From: JBBRMW01 sp965246845
GTDB taxonomy: Bacteria > Chloroflexota > Anaerolineae > Aggregatilineales > UBA2796
NCBI GenBank assembly: GCA_965246845.1
Contig: CBDFFR010000011.1
Span: 1 to 64,000 of the forward strand
Direction: 5' to 3'
DNA: 64,000 nucleotides
Program-made: the position numbers and the translations under genes
Notes under the pieces: model-generated
Told to the model about the DNA's origin: nothing
The model's input: only the letters and a program-made list of their open reading frames with translations
Database searches by the model: none
In this document: positions 52,102 to 61,015 of the stretch, in pieces
Position numbering within the stretch: the first letter of the stretch is position 1
How the letters are laid out: each line of letters begins with the position of its first letter

Positions 52102-52205
52102 GGTATTCTGCTGACCCGCCTCCGGAACATCTAACAAATAGCGCACAAAATAACCTTTGGCAGACGCGCGCGGGTATACTTATTCTATGCGGTGAAAAGG
52201 GCAGC

Positions 52206-52955
52206 GTGATGACGAACCGAACGGACGATAAGAACCTGCATCGGATTTTCCTGCCCGATGAGCCGCAGCTTGAAGACCTGCCCGGCTTCGTCGATGGTGT
52301 CCCGGTGCAGGAGCTGGTCCGCATCGCGCGCGAGCTGACCGACCGCATCAACAACGAGGATCGGCAGCGGCTGGCCGCAGATTTGCAGGAAAGCGGCCAT
52401 TATAAGGTTTTCCAGAGTACCGCGCCCTATCTGCTGCAAGGCTTCTTCTCCGGCAAAATCGATCTGGATGTGGAACTCAACCGCCGTTTCCCGACGCCAC
52501 CGTTGCTTTCAACCATGACCTTCGCGCCGAAGCCGGGTATCGCGCGCCGCAATGGCTTCGCGCAGTTTGGCAGCCAAGACACCGCCGCGTTGCTGACCGT
52601 CGAAATCCACGAACCGGTTTCCACGCTTGAATTCAGCTTTCTGCATTACAGCATGGTCGGCGCGCGGTTCGTCCTCGGCTCGATGAGCCAGGCCGCGCGG
52701 ATGACCTTCCTCGAACTGGCCGAGCGGCCAAGCGGGACCGCCTTCCTCTGGACGCGCGAGCGCTGGGAGCGCGATTACCTGATCTTCGTCGTGCGGGATG
52801 GCTTCGCGCGCCTCTACGCCTTCGGACCGGGGCGCATGGAAGCAGCAGCGCGGCTCACCCCGGAAGCATTGATCCAGTTCCGCGCGTGGCTGAAAGGCTT
52901 CTGGAGCGCCTCCACCGTTCCGCCCGAAAGCGGTCCCGCCAATTTCAACTGGTAG
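52206..52955 (+). CDS. Hypothetical protein
   Basis: Not recognised; a 249-residue soluble protein with no signal peptide or membrane helix. The start could be GTG 52206 or ATG 52209 (AAGGG upstream). The N-terminal half is charged and helical (ELVRIARELTDRINNEDRQRLAADLQESG). A beta-rich middle (RNGFAQFGSQDTAALLTVEIHEPV, EFSFLHYSMVGARFV) follows. The C-terminal segment FLWTRERWERDYLIFVVRDGFARLYAFG looks like a sensor-like sheet. It is in the same direction as dnaG but has its own gap of 101 nt. Confidence 0.6.
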   Translation: MMTNRTDDKNLHRIFLPDEPQLEDLPGFVDGVPVQELVRIARELTDRINNEDRQRLAADLQESGHYKVFQSTAPYLLQGFFSGKIDLDVELNRRFPTPPLLSTMTFAPKPGIARRNGFAQFGSQDTAALLTVEIHEPVSTLEFSFLHYSMVGARFVLGSMSQAARMTFLELAERPSGTAFLWTRERWERDYLIFVVRDGFARLYAFGPGRMEAAARLTPEALIQFRAWLKGFWSASTVPPESGPANFNW

Positions 52956-52994
52956 GCGGACAAATCGGCGGTTGCGCGCAGGGGACCCGGCGCT

Positions 52995-53023
52995 TTGCAG
53001 AACAGGCGCGCAGTCCGTATAAT
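52995..53023 (+). promoter_or_regulatory. Promoter of the dnaG-rpoD operon
   Basis: TTGCAG (52995-53000), 17-bp spacer, TATAAT (53018-53023), 33 nt before the TTG start of dnaG. Confidence 0.8.
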
Positions 53024-53056
53024 CTCGATTCCGAACGGAAGTGAATCGGGGCAGCC

Positions 53057-55078
53057 TTGTCGGTCACGGAAGAGATCAAAGCGCGGGTCGATATTCTCGA
53101 CCTGATCGGCTCCTACAACGTCGCGATCAAGCGCGCGGGGCGGGTCTATAAAGCGTGCTGTCCGTTCCACAACGAGCGCACGCCGTCCTTTGTTGTCTAC
53201 CCCGAAAGCGGGACGTGGCGCTGTTTCGGCGCGTGCGCGGAAGGCGGCGATGCGTTCTCGTTCGTGATGAAGCAGGAAGGCGTCGATTTCAAGGGCGCGC
53301 TGGAAATTCTGGCGGGGCGCACGGGTGTCGAACTCAAGCCGCAGACCAGCGAGCAGAAGCTGCGCGATGCCGAATTGGACAAACTGCGCGGCCTGCTCAA
53401 CGAGACCGCGCAATTCTTCTATGAACGGCTGTGCGACGGTGCCGATGGCGAAGCCGCGCGGGACTATGTGCGCGGGCGCGGCCTTACGGGTGCGACGGTG
53501 GACCGCTTCCGCATCGGGTACGCGCCGCAGGGCTGGCAGGAAGCGATCCAGCATTTGACCAACCTGGGCTACTCCGAAGGCGAGATATTGCAGGCCGGGG
53601 TCGCGACGAAGAACGAGAAGGGGCGCGTTTATGACCGCTTCCGCAACCGCCTTGTGATCCCGATTCGTGATGCGCGCGGCGCGGTGGTCGGCTTCGGGGC
53701 GCGCGCGCTCGACCCGGAAGATACGCCCAAATATCTGAACTCACCGCAGACGCCGCTCTTCGATAAAAGTCACCTGCTGTTCGCCTTCGATGCCGCGCGG
53801 CGCGCGATCCGCGAGAGTGAAAGCGCCATAATCGTCGAGGGCTATATGGACGCGCTGCAAGCGCATCAGGCCGGGTTTACGAACGTCGTGGCGCAGATGG
53901 GGACCGCGCTCACCGAAGTGCAGCTCAAGCAGCTCGCCAAATATGCGAAGAAGCTGATCATCGCGCTCGACCCGGATGAAGCGGGCGTCAACGCGACCCT
54001 GCGCGGCCTGAACGTCGCGCGGGCGACGCTTGGCGAATATCGCCCGGTGTTCGATGGTGCGGGCGTACTGCGCCAGTCGTCGCGGATGGATGTCGATCTC
54101 CGCGTGATGACGCTCCCCGAAGGGCAGGACCCCGACGATCTGATCCGCGAGACGCCGGATGCGTGGACCGCACTGGTCGCGAACGCGCAGCCGATTGTCG
54201 ATTACGTGATTGATCGCGGGACGGCACAGGTCACGGCGGGGACGCCGCTTGCGGACCGTGAGGCCATCGCGCGCGGCCTGCTGCCGATGCTGCTTGAGAA
54301 CGAGCCGCACCGCCACCACAGCGTACAACGGCTGGCGCTCCGGCTGCGCATCAACGACCGCGATTTGCTCTCGCTGGCGCAGCGTCAGCAGGCACAGGCT
54401 GCGCCGCTGCCCGCTTCTGCCCGGCAGCAAACCAGCCTCGCGAAGCGCGTGGTCCAGAACGAACCGCCGCCAGCCGAAACTTCTACAGCGCTCGATACGT
54501 ATTCCGCGATGGAGGGCTTCGCGCTGTCGTTCCTCGCACGCCGCCCGGAATTCTATTCCGTCGTCAACCGCAGGTTCGCGGAAGTGGCTTCCGACCGCGA
54601 CTCGCTGCTCGGTCCGCTCGGACCGGATGACTTCGAGCGCAGCGAACACAAGGCCGTGATGAGCGTATTCCTGAGCGCGGTGCAGCAGTTCGAGTATGAC
54701 CCGCTCGAATTTATCAACGATAATCTGCCTGCCGACCTGCGCGCGGAGTTAACGCGCCTGCTCGAAGGACCGCTCGCGACGCTGACCGAGCGCAAAGGCT
54801 GGGAAGCCGCCGAAATCGCGGCATGGGCGCAGGAAGGCCGCCGCGCCGCGATTCAGGTGCGCCAGCAAATCCGGCAGGAAGACCCCGAACTGACGCAGTT
54901 CATGATCAAGACGCTCACGCTGCGCCGCCGCCGTATCAAGCGCGAGAGTGAAGAACTCGGCTTCCTGCAACAGGAAGAGCCGGAACAGGCGCTGCGTTAT
55001 CAGCGCGAAATCAGCCGCCGCTACCGCATTATCCGCTTGCTGGATGCCGCCGTGCGGACCCTGCAACAGAGCCAGTAG
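53057..55078 (+). CDS. dnaG: DNA primase
   Basis: Synthesises RNA primers for lagging-strand replication. 673 residues, TTG start at 53057 with GGGG upstream. N-terminal zinc finger: CCPFHNERTPSF and WRCFGACAEGG, i.e. C-x2-H ... C-x3-C rather than C-x2-C. The Toprim core has EGYMDAL and the DPDEAG motif (ALDPDEAGVNA). The C-terminal helical helicase-binding region follows. First gene of a dnaG-rpoD operon; rpsU, often the leading gene, is absent. Confidence 0.96.
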   Translation: MSVTEEIKARVDILDLIGSYNVAIKRAGRVYKACCPFHNERTPSFVVYPESGTWRCFGACAEGGDAFSFVMKQEGVDFKGALEILAGRTGVELKPQTSEQKLRDAELDKLRGLLNETAQFFYERLCDGADGEAARDYVRGRGLTGATVDRFRIGYAPQGWQEAIQHLTNLGYSEGEILQAGVATKNEKGRVYDRFRNRLVIPIRDARGAVVGFGARALDPEDTPKYLNSPQTPLFDKSHLLFAFDAARRAIRESESAIIVEGYMDALQAHQAGFTNVVAQMGTALTEVQLKQLAKYAKKLIIALDPDEAGVNATLRGLNVARATLGEYRPVFDGAGVLRQSSRMDVDLRVMTLPEGQDPDDLIRETPDAWTALVANAQPIVDYVIDRGTAQVTAGTPLADREAIARGLLPMLLENEPHRHHSVQRLALRLRINDRDLLSLAQRQQAQAAPLPASARQQTSLAKRVVQNEPPPAETSTALDTYSAMEGFALSFLARRPEFYSVVNRRFAEVASDRDSLLGPLGPDDFERSEHKAVMSVFLSAVQQFEYDPLEFINDNLPADLRAELTRLLEGPLATLTERKGWEAAEIAAWAQEGRRAAIQVRQQIRQEDPELTQFMIKTLTLRRRRIKRESEELGFLQQEEPEQALRYQREISRRYRIIRLLDAAVRTLQQSQ

Positions 55079-55101
55079 AGCGCCGCACAGAGGATGACCG
55101 C

Positions 55102-56715
55102 ATGACGATGAAGCGACCCGCAAAACGATATAACGAGAAGCCGCCCGACGAATCCGCGGAAGACGATGGCGCGGAGTTCGGCGAGGCGCTCGACTCCGAG
55201 TTGGTCCCCGATGGGTTGGCCGATCTGGAACTCGATCTGCCTAATTCCGGGGAACCCCTGCCGGATTTTGATCTGGACATCGACCCCGAAACCGCCGATG
55301 AGGAACTTGCCGAAACGCTGAACGCCGCCGCACTCAGCGATGACCCGGTACGGATGTACCTCAAGGAAATCGGGCAGGTTCCGCTGCTCGGCCACAACCG
55401 CGAGACGTGGCTTTCCAGCCAGATGGCCGCGCTCACGCTGCTCAACGAACTGCGCACGACCATCAGCGAACAGAATGCAAGTCCCGTGACCAACGCGCAA
55501 ATTCTGGTCGCGCTGTATCAACACCTCATCCAGTTCTGGGATGAAGTCACGACCCAGATCGCGAAACAGACTCTGGATTTGCCGGACCTGCTCCAGCTCG
55601 TGACCGAAGCACAGGGCTTGCAGCGCACCAGTACCGATTTGCCGACGTCCTATATCCGTCAATATCTGGATCGCGGCGAATGGGGACGCGACGACAACTG
55701 GACCGACCTCGCGCGCCGCCTCTTCGAGGTTTTTCAGGCGCTCTACCTGCTGCCTGCCGCACTGCTCGCGCGAGTCGGCGAGGCCGTGAAGCGTGACGTG
55801 GCGCTACCATCGCCAGAAAGTTTTGCGGCGTGGCTGGCGCAACAGCCGGACGAGATCGAGCGCCACGCCGAGCAGGACTTCCGCGCCGCGCGCAGCCGTG
55901 CGAACGAGGCCGCCGAAGCGCTCACACGCGCCAACCTGCGGCTCGTGGTCAGCGTCGCGAAGCGCTATATGATGCGCGGGATCGGGTTCCTCGATCTGAT
56001 TCAGGAAGGCAATATTGGCTTGCTACGCGCAGTGGAGAAGTTCGATCACTCGAAAGGCTTCAAATTCAGCACCTACGCGACGTGGTGGATCAGGCAGGCG
56101 ATCAGCCGCGCGATAGCAGACCAGGCGCGCACGATTCGAATCCCTGTGCATATGGTCGAGACGATCAACAAAATGACGCGCATCCAGCGCGACCTGATGC
56201 AGGAACTTGGCGGCGAGCCGAGCGCGGAACGGCTTGCACTGGAAATGGATTTCCTGCCCCCGGAAGAGACCGCCGCCATTCGCGACTCGGAACGGCGTGG
56301 CGACAAGATGGACCCCGCGCTTGCCCGCAAGCTGCGCCGCGCCGCGAACAAGGTGCGTAAGATCATGCGCGTCGCGCAGGAGCCAATGTCGATTGATCAA
56401 CCGGTCGGGCAGGAAGACTCCAGCTCGCTCGGTGATTTCATCGAAGACGACAAGATCGTGGGTCCGGTCGATGCGGCGGCGCGGCAACTTCTCAAGGAGC
56501 AAATCCGCAGTGCGCTTTCGATCCTCGGTGAGCGCGAGCGTGAAGTGCTGGAGATGCGTTTCGGGCTGGGCGAGGATGGGCAGGAAAGCACGCTGGAAGA
56601 AGTCGGCAAGCACTTCGGCGTAACGCGCGAACGCATCCGCCAGATCGAGGCGAAGGCGCTCCGTAAACTGCGCCACCCGACGCGCAGCCGCCCGCTTCGC
56701 GATTATCTGGGGTGA
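55102..56715 (+). CDS. rpoD: Primary sigma factor (sigma-70/RpoD)
   Basis: Directs RNA polymerase to housekeeping promoters. 537 residues with an acidic N-terminal region (about 70 residues), region 1.2 DPVRMYLKEIGQVPLL, an insert of about 170 residues, region 2 (LVVSVAKRYMMRGIGFLDLIQEGNIGLLRAVEKFD and STYATWWIRQAISRAI), region 3 and region 4 (LGEREREVLEMRFGL, VTRERIRQIEAKALRKLRHP). This protein presumably recognises the TTGACA/TATAAT promoters seen in this window. It starts 23 nt after dnaG. Confidence 0.97.
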   Translation: MTMKRPAKRYNEKPPDESAEDDGAEFGEALDSELVPDGLADLELDLPNSGEPLPDFDLDIDPETADEELAETLNAAALSDDPVRMYLKEIGQVPLLGHNRETWLSSQMAALTLLNELRTTISEQNASPVTNAQILVALYQHLIQFWDEVTTQIAKQTLDLPDLLQLVTEAQGLQRTSTDLPTSYIRQYLDRGEWGRDDNWTDLARRLFEVFQALYLLPAALLARVGEAVKRDVALPSPESFAAWLAQQPDEIERHAEQDFRAARSRANEAAEALTRANLRLVVSVAKRYMMRGIGFLDLIQEGNIGLLRAVEKFDHSKGFKFSTYATWWIRQAISRAIADQARTIRIPVHMVETINKMTRIQRDLMQELGGEPSAERLALEMDFLPPEETAAIRDSERRGDKMDPALARKLRRAANKVRKIMRVAQEPMSIDQPVGQEDSSSLGDFIEDDKIVGPVDAAARQLLKEQIRSALSILGEREREVLEMRFGLGEDGQESTLEEVGKHFGVTRERIRQIEAKALRKLRHPTRSRPLRDYLG

Positions 56716-56720
56716 AGAAA

Positions 56721-56790
56721 GGGCGGACACGCAGGTCCGCCCCTACGAAAATGCACGGTCTGGTGTAGGGGTGGACCGATGTGTTCGCCC
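56721..56790. repeat. REP pair (BIME-like)
   Basis: 56721-56746 (GGGCGGACACGCAGG...CCCCTAC) and 56765-56790 (GTAGGGGTGGACC...CGCCC), inverted, with the linker GAAAATGCACGGTCTGGT. Confidence 0.8.
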
Positions 56791-56802
56791 GTAAGATGAG
56801 CA

Positions 56803-56831
56803 TTGCCGCGTCCGCGCGGACGTCTTATAAT
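56803..56831 (+). promoter_or_regulatory. Promoter of tRNA-Arg
   Basis: TTGCCG (56803-56808), 17-bp spacer, TATAAT (56826-56831), 9 nt before the tRNA 5' end. Confidence 0.85.
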
Positions 56832-56840
56832 GGGACTAAC

Positions 56841-56913
56841 GCACCCGTAGCTCAGCGGATAGAGCGCAGGTCTTCGGAACCTGGCGTCGGCGGTTCGATT
56901 CCGTCCGGGTGCA
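56841..56913 (+). tRNA. tRNA-Arg (anticodon TCG)
   Basis: 73-nt cloverleaf: acceptor GCACCCG/CGGGTGC, D stem GCTC/GAGC, anticodon arm CAGGT-CTTCGGA-ACCTG with TCG, T arm GGCGG-TTCGATT-CCGTC. CCA is not encoded. The minus-strand HTH gene ends inside it. Confidence 0.97.
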
Positions 56914-57853
56914 TATCTCGCGGCTGATGTTCCCACGCTTCGCAGGTTTGCCAGGCCGGGCGTTCACGCTGCTCACGGTGACAGCCGATTTCATCCAGAA
57001 AATCGCGCGCGTAATCATCCGCCGGGAGCAAAAACAGGATGTAAAGCATCGAAGGCAGATTGAAAGGCATCTGCGCCAGAGTCACCCAAATTGGCATGGC
57101 GCATAACGGATTATTTACACTGAGTAAAACGTTATCCATCCCGGCATAGGAGAGGCTGGAAACATTCAGCGTCCGCCACATCTGCGCAAATTCCTGTTGC
57201 TTCTGCATCCGCGTGACCAACGCTTGATACCATTCGGTTCGCCTATATAGCTCATTTTTGTATTTCAGATGGTAGACGCATAGCGTGTGAAGCTGTCGGC
57301 GCGACTCGGCATGAAAGTAAGGAGTCAATTCGGGTTGAAAGAGAAATTCGGGCAGCGTGCGCTTATCGGGCGGTATTTCATCCAGATGCGGAACTCCGAC
57401 AAGCGCTCTCATGTTCGGGCAAACCGTATGTACTGCGTAGTCTCTGGTCACAAGAAGCGATGGAAATTGCAGATCTCGCATCAATTTTTTGGCTTTGTCG
57501 AAATCTGACTCCGTGCTTTCAGCGCTATTCATGGCGGGGAGCGGCGTATACCGCGCAATTGCAAGGAGATGGTTGCGCTCTTCAACGGAGCATTCCAGAT
57601 AATCGGCGATGCGGTTTAAATCCTCATAATCCGGGATACGCCGTGAGCGGCCATCCAGATAGTTTTTATAAGTAGAGCAAGCTAAATCATTCAGTTCCTG
57701 CTGTGAGAAGCGCCTGCCGCCCGGATGTTTCCCCCGGAAAAAGCTCATCCGCCTGACGCGAATGATTTCTATTTCCTCGATAAGGCGCTCGATTGTCCCC
57801 TCGGTGCGGCCTCTGCTGACCAAAATCTCCCCCTGAATGGCTCCGGTTATCAC
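56852..57853 (-). CDS. HTH regulator with MmyB-like ligand-binding domain, 3' end overlapping tRNA-Arg
   Basis: A 333-residue putative transcription factor. The XRE-type HTH spans about residues 45-105 (RRFSQQELNDLACSTYKNYLDGRSRRIPDYEDLNRIADYLECSVEE). The second domain (LVTRDYAVHTVCPNMRALVG ... WYQALVTRMQKQQEFAQMW) resembles the MmyB-like ligand-binding domain; this part is by eye. The GTG start at 57853 has no obvious RBS; ATG at 57748 (residue 36) is an alternative. The last 20 codons are antisense to tRNA-Arg (HPDGIEPPTPGSED), so the true 3' end arose when the gene and the tRNA became neighbours. Composition is more AT-rich than neighbours, suggesting acquisition. Confidence 0.75.
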   Translation of the reverse strand: MITGAIQGEILVSRGRTEGTIERLIEEIEIIRVRRMSFFRGKHPGGRRFSQQELNDLACSTYKNYLDGRSRRIPDYEDLNRIADYLECSVEERNHLLAIARYTPLPAMNSAESTESDFDKAKKLMRDLQFPSLLVTRDYAVHTVCPNMRALVGVPHLDEIPPDKRTLPEFLFQPELTPYFHAESRRQLHTLCVYHLKYKNELYRRTEWYQALVTRMQKQQEFAQMWRTLNVSSLSYAGMDNVLLSVNNPLCAMPIWVTLAQMPFNLPSMLYILFLLPADDYARDFLDEIGCHREQRERPAWQTCEAWEHQPRDMHPDGIEPPTPGSEDLRSIR

Positions 57854-58019
57854 CAGTTATAGATGTCTTTGATGAATGCGCCCTTACAAGACTGTCAACG
57901 TGGTTTCGCTATCCCATACACCGAAAAGAGCGCGTAGTTTTACGGTGGATTAGCGAATAGCGCCACGTTACAGTGTTCCGCATCGGGCAAAGCATGGATG
58001 AAAGGCATAAAAGTTCGCG

Positions 58020-58313
58020 ATGCAAGCGATTGAGATAGGTCGGTTTCGGGTCAGCGAAAGGCAGGTCGAACGTTTCCTGGCAGATCGACCGGCGGTCGAT
58101 GAAGCGCTGAAAGCCTTGCCGGGTTTTCTCGGATCAAATCTGGTCCATATTTCCGGCGGCGACTGGTTGCTTCTCGTGCGGTGGGAAAGCCATGAGGCTG
58201 TCCTCGCCGCGCAACAGATCACTGCCCAAATGCAAATTATTTCGGATTGGATCGGCATTGCCGAAGCGCTGCTTTCGTTCGATACCGCTGATGTGCCTTA
58301 CATCAGCATCTAA
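58020..58313 (+). CDS. Antibiotic biosynthesis monooxygenase-like small protein
   Basis: A 97-residue ABM-type dimeric alpha+beta barrel candidate: EIGRFRVSERQVERFLADRPAVDEALKALPGFLGS and the beta-strand pair VHISGGDWLLLVRWESHEAVLAA. Function unknown; relatives act on quinones or haem. It is 26 nt before a secreted propeller gene and likely cotranscribed. The HTH gene lies upstream in divergent orientation, 166 nt away, and may control it. Confidence 0.75.
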   Translation: MQAIEIGRFRVSERQVERFLADRPAVDEALKALPGFLGSNLVHISGGDWLLLVRWESHEAVLAAQQITAQMQIISDWIGIAEALLSFDTADVPYISI

Positions 58314-58339
58314 ATCTGTCAATTGGAGAACGTATCCAC

Positions 58340-59344
58340 ATGAAATCCGTCACCTGCTTGAAAAGCTACATCGGTCTTGCGCATCGTAAACACCTGCTTG
58401 CGACACTGCTGCTCGTTCTGACCAGCGCACTGCTTTCCATTCCATTGACCCGCCTGGCGGCACAATCCGGTACGCAGATTCCCACACAATACACAATTTC
58501 CGGGGACAAAGTGTTCCCGGAAAGTATTGTGTTTCAGGAAAAGACGGGAGATTTCTACGTAAGTTCGTATGGGGATGGGTCGGTCTTCAAGGGCAACATC
58601 GCACAACCTGACCTCGCTGTTTTCCTGCCTCCGGGTGGCGATGGTCGTACCGCAATCGGCGGTGTGAAGCTCGATAAGGAAGGCCACCTGTTCGTGTGTG
58701 GCGCGGGGTCGGGTCAAATCCTGATCTACGATACTGCGACGAAGGCACTTGTCGCCAAGCTGGATACAGGCAATGAACCCAACACGGTGATCAACGATAG
58801 CGCGATTGCCGATGATGGTACGGGCTACTTCACAGATTCGCTCACGCCGACGCTGTTCAAGGTGTCGCGCGACTCAAGCGGCAAATATGCCGTCGAAAAG
58901 TGGTTGAGCCTCGATGGTACGCCGATCACGTATACGAAAGGGCTGAACCTGAACGGGATCGTCATTACCGCCGACCAAAAATATCTGATTGCGGTGACGA
59001 CGAATACCGGACGGCTGTTCCGCATTGAAATCGCATCGAAGAAGGTCACGGAGATCGATCTCGGCGGGCAACCTATCCTGAACACGGATGGGCTGTTTTT
59101 GCAGGGAAACGTCCTCTATGCTGCGCGAAATGCCGACAATCTGCTGGCCGTTCTCGATCTCTCGCCGGATTACACAAAAGCCACGCTGCGCTTCACGCTC
59201 GGCAATCCCGCGTTCAGGTTTCCGGTCTCAATCGTAGCGGCGCGCGGTCGGCTTCTGGTCCTCAACGGACAGCTCGACAAAATTGGAGGTAGCCCATCGC
59301 TCCCCTTCGATATAACCGCCATTCAACTGCCCGTGATCCAGTGA
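58340..59344 (+). CDS. Secreted SMP-30/gluconolactonase-like beta-propeller
   Basis: A 334-residue exported protein. Signal peptide with basic start (MKSVTCLKSYIGLAHRKHLLATLLLVLTSALLSI; cleavage after LAA, near residue 41). The mature part is a propeller with repeated strand groups: FPESIVFQEKTGDFYVSSYGDGSVFKG, KLDKEGHLFVCGAGSGQILIYD and LNLNGIVITADQKYLIAVTTNTGRLFRIE, resembling SMP-30/strictosidine synthase-like folds. Metal-binding residues of gluconolactonase are not all apparent. It ends before a terminator. Confidence 0.82.
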   Translation: MKSVTCLKSYIGLAHRKHLLATLLLVLTSALLSIPLTRLAAQSGTQIPTQYTISGDKVFPESIVFQEKTGDFYVSSYGDGSVFKGNIAQPDLAVFLPPGGDGRTAIGGVKLDKEGHLFVCGAGSGQILIYDTATKALVAKLDTGNEPNTVINDSAIADDGTGYFTDSLTPTLFKVSRDSSGKYAVEKWLSLDGTPITYTKGLNLNGIVITADQKYLIAVTTNTGRLFRIEIASKKVTEIDLGGQPILNTDGLFLQGNVLYAARNADNLLAVLDLSPDYTKATLRFTLGNPAFRFPVSIVAARGRLLVLNGQLDKIGGSPSLPFDITAIQLPVIQ

Positions 59345-59406
59345 ACGCCGCGCGGCAGGCACTAAATCAGTCTACCGGAGCAGAATATCTGCTCTGAAAA
59401 TAAAAT

Positions 59407-59438
59407 CCACTGGCATTATCGCCAGTGGGTTTTTGTTT
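59407..59438 (+). terminator. Rho-independent terminator after the propeller gene
   Basis: Perfect 8-bp stem CCACTGGC/GCCAGTGG (59407-59414 with 59421-59428), ATTATC loop, T-rich tail. A second small hairpin GAGCAGA/TCTGCTC lies at 59379-59395. The remaining 59345-59696 holds only this and the ftsZ promoter. Confidence 0.88.
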
Positions 59439-59553
59439 CCTGTCGCGCGAACCATGCGTACATCAAATGATCTTTACACAGTCAATCAGCTATGCTTGTG
59501 TACTATCACACCCGAATAAAATGCAATTACCCCGATATTCAAACCACGCGCCC

Positions 59554-59583
59554 TTGTATCGAATGCCCGGAAGTGGCTACAAT
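59554..59583 (+). promoter_or_regulatory. Candidate ftsZ promoter
   Basis: TTGTAT (59554-59559), 18-bp spacer, TACAAT (59578-59583). Reasonable but not consensus. Confidence 0.55.
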
Positions 59584-59696
59584 CATACGATAATTTTGAA
59601 AGACGGAAATCTATGGGCCGCACGAGCAAGCCAGCCACGCCAGGAGATCGAAATGAACGCATCAATGCGCCGCGCGATGATGAACGGAGAGGGGAA

Positions 59697-61001
59697 ATGA
59701 GCGACAACCTGCCCGGTGAGGGATTTGCACAAATCAAGGTGGTAGGCGTCGGCGGGGGCGGCGGCAACGCGGTCAATCGCATGATCGATGCGGGGCTGGG
59801 CGGCGTGGATTTCATCGCGGTCAATACCGATGCGCAGGCATTGCTTGCGCAGAAAGCACGCACGCGCGTCCGTATCGGCGACAAGCTGACGCGCGGCCTC
59901 GGCGCGGGCGGCAACCCGGAGATTGGCAAGAAAGCCGCCGAAGAGTCGCAGGATGAACTCTTCGAGGTCCTGCGTGGCGCGGATATGGTCTTCATCACCT
60001 GCGGCATGGGCGGCGGGACGGGGACGGGCGCGGCTCCGGTCGTCGCGGCGGTCGCGAAGGAACTGGGCGCGCTGACGATTGGCGTGGTGACGCGGCCATT
60101 CAATTTTGAAGGAACGCGGCGCGGTACTTCCGCTGAGTCCGGCATCGACGACCTGAAAAGCAAGGTCGATACGCTGATCGTCATCCCGAATGACCGCCTC
60201 CTGCAAGTCGCGGATAAGCGTGTGACGCTCAACGATGCCTTCCGGCTCGCGGATGACGTGCTGCGGCAGGGTATTCAGGGTATTTCGGAGTTGATCACCG
60301 TGCCGGGGCTGATCAACCTCGACTTCGCGGATGTGCGCGCGATCATGAGCGAAGGCGGCGCGGCGCTGATGGCCGTCGGGACCGCGACGGGTGAAGACCG
60401 CGCACGCAAGGCCGCCGAAGCTGCGATTAGCTCCAGCCTGCTCGATGTGACCATCGACGGCGCGCGCGGCATTCTATTCAATATCACGGGCGGGCCGGAT
60501 ATGAGCCTGTTCGAGGTAAACGAGGCAGCGGCAATCATCAAGGAAACCGCGCACCCGGATGTCAATCTGATTTTCGGCGCGGTCGTCGATGAGAACATGC
60601 GCGAACAAATCCGCATTACGGTCATCGCTACCGGGTTCGAGCGTCCGACGGGTGGGATTGTGCGCCCCGGCCTCGCCAAGCCTGTGCAGCGCGGCGGGGC
60701 GGCTCCCGGTGCAATGAGCAATAACGCGCCGCGCCAGCAGCCTGCACAGCCAGCGCCGCAGCAATATTCGCCGCCCCCGCAGCAGCCACCCCCACAGCAG
60801 CAGCCGAGCTATGTCGCGCCAGAGGCGCAGCCGCGTCCGCAGTACGCGCCGCCCCCGCAGCAGCCGCCTGTCGCAATGCCGCCGCGCCCATCTGCCCCAC
60901 CGCGCAGCGCAGAACCCGCGCGGAACCCGCCCGAAGAACAGAACGATCTCGATTTGCCGACATTTTTGCGTCGTGAGCGCAACAACAAGCGCGACCAATA
61001 G
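59697..61001 (+). CDS. ftsZ: Cell division protein FtsZ
   Basis: Tubulin-like GTPase that forms the division ring. 434 residues from ATG 59697 (GGAG 7 nt upstream); an in-frame ATG at 59613 (GGAAA nearby) would add 28 residues and cannot be excluded. KVVGVGGGGGNAVNRMI, tubulin signature GGGTGTGAAP, and T7 loop NLDFADVRAIM are intact. A long Pro/Gln-rich linker (about residues 330-410) precedes the C-terminal peptide DLDLPTFLRRERNNK, which is the docking site for partners. ftsA does not precede it. Confidence 0.97.
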   Translation: MSDNLPGEGFAQIKVVGVGGGGGNAVNRMIDAGLGGVDFIAVNTDAQALLAQKARTRVRIGDKLTRGLGAGGNPEIGKKAAEESQDELFEVLRGADMVFITCGMGGGTGTGAAPVVAAVAKELGALTIGVVTRPFNFEGTRRGTSAESGIDDLKSKVDTLIVIPNDRLLQVADKRVTLNDAFRLADDVLRQGIQGISELITVPGLINLDFADVRAIMSEGGAALMAVGTATGEDRARKAAEAAISSSLLDVTIDGARGILFNITGGPDMSLFEVNEAAAIIKETAHPDVNLIFGAVVDENMREQIRITVIATGFERPTGGIVRPGLAKPVQRGGAAPGAMSNNAPRQQPAQPAPQQYSPPPQQPPPQQQPSYVAPEAQPRPQYAPPPQQPPVAMPPRPSAPPRSAEPARNPPEEQNDLDLPTFLRRERNNKRDQ

Positions 61002-61015
61002 CAAGGGGTGCGATT

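Noticed and set aside
59613..59696. The 28-residue N-terminal extension of FtsZ.
   Set aside because: Possible, but GGAG before ATG 59697 and the usual FtsZ N-terminus favour the shorter form; kept as an alternative only.
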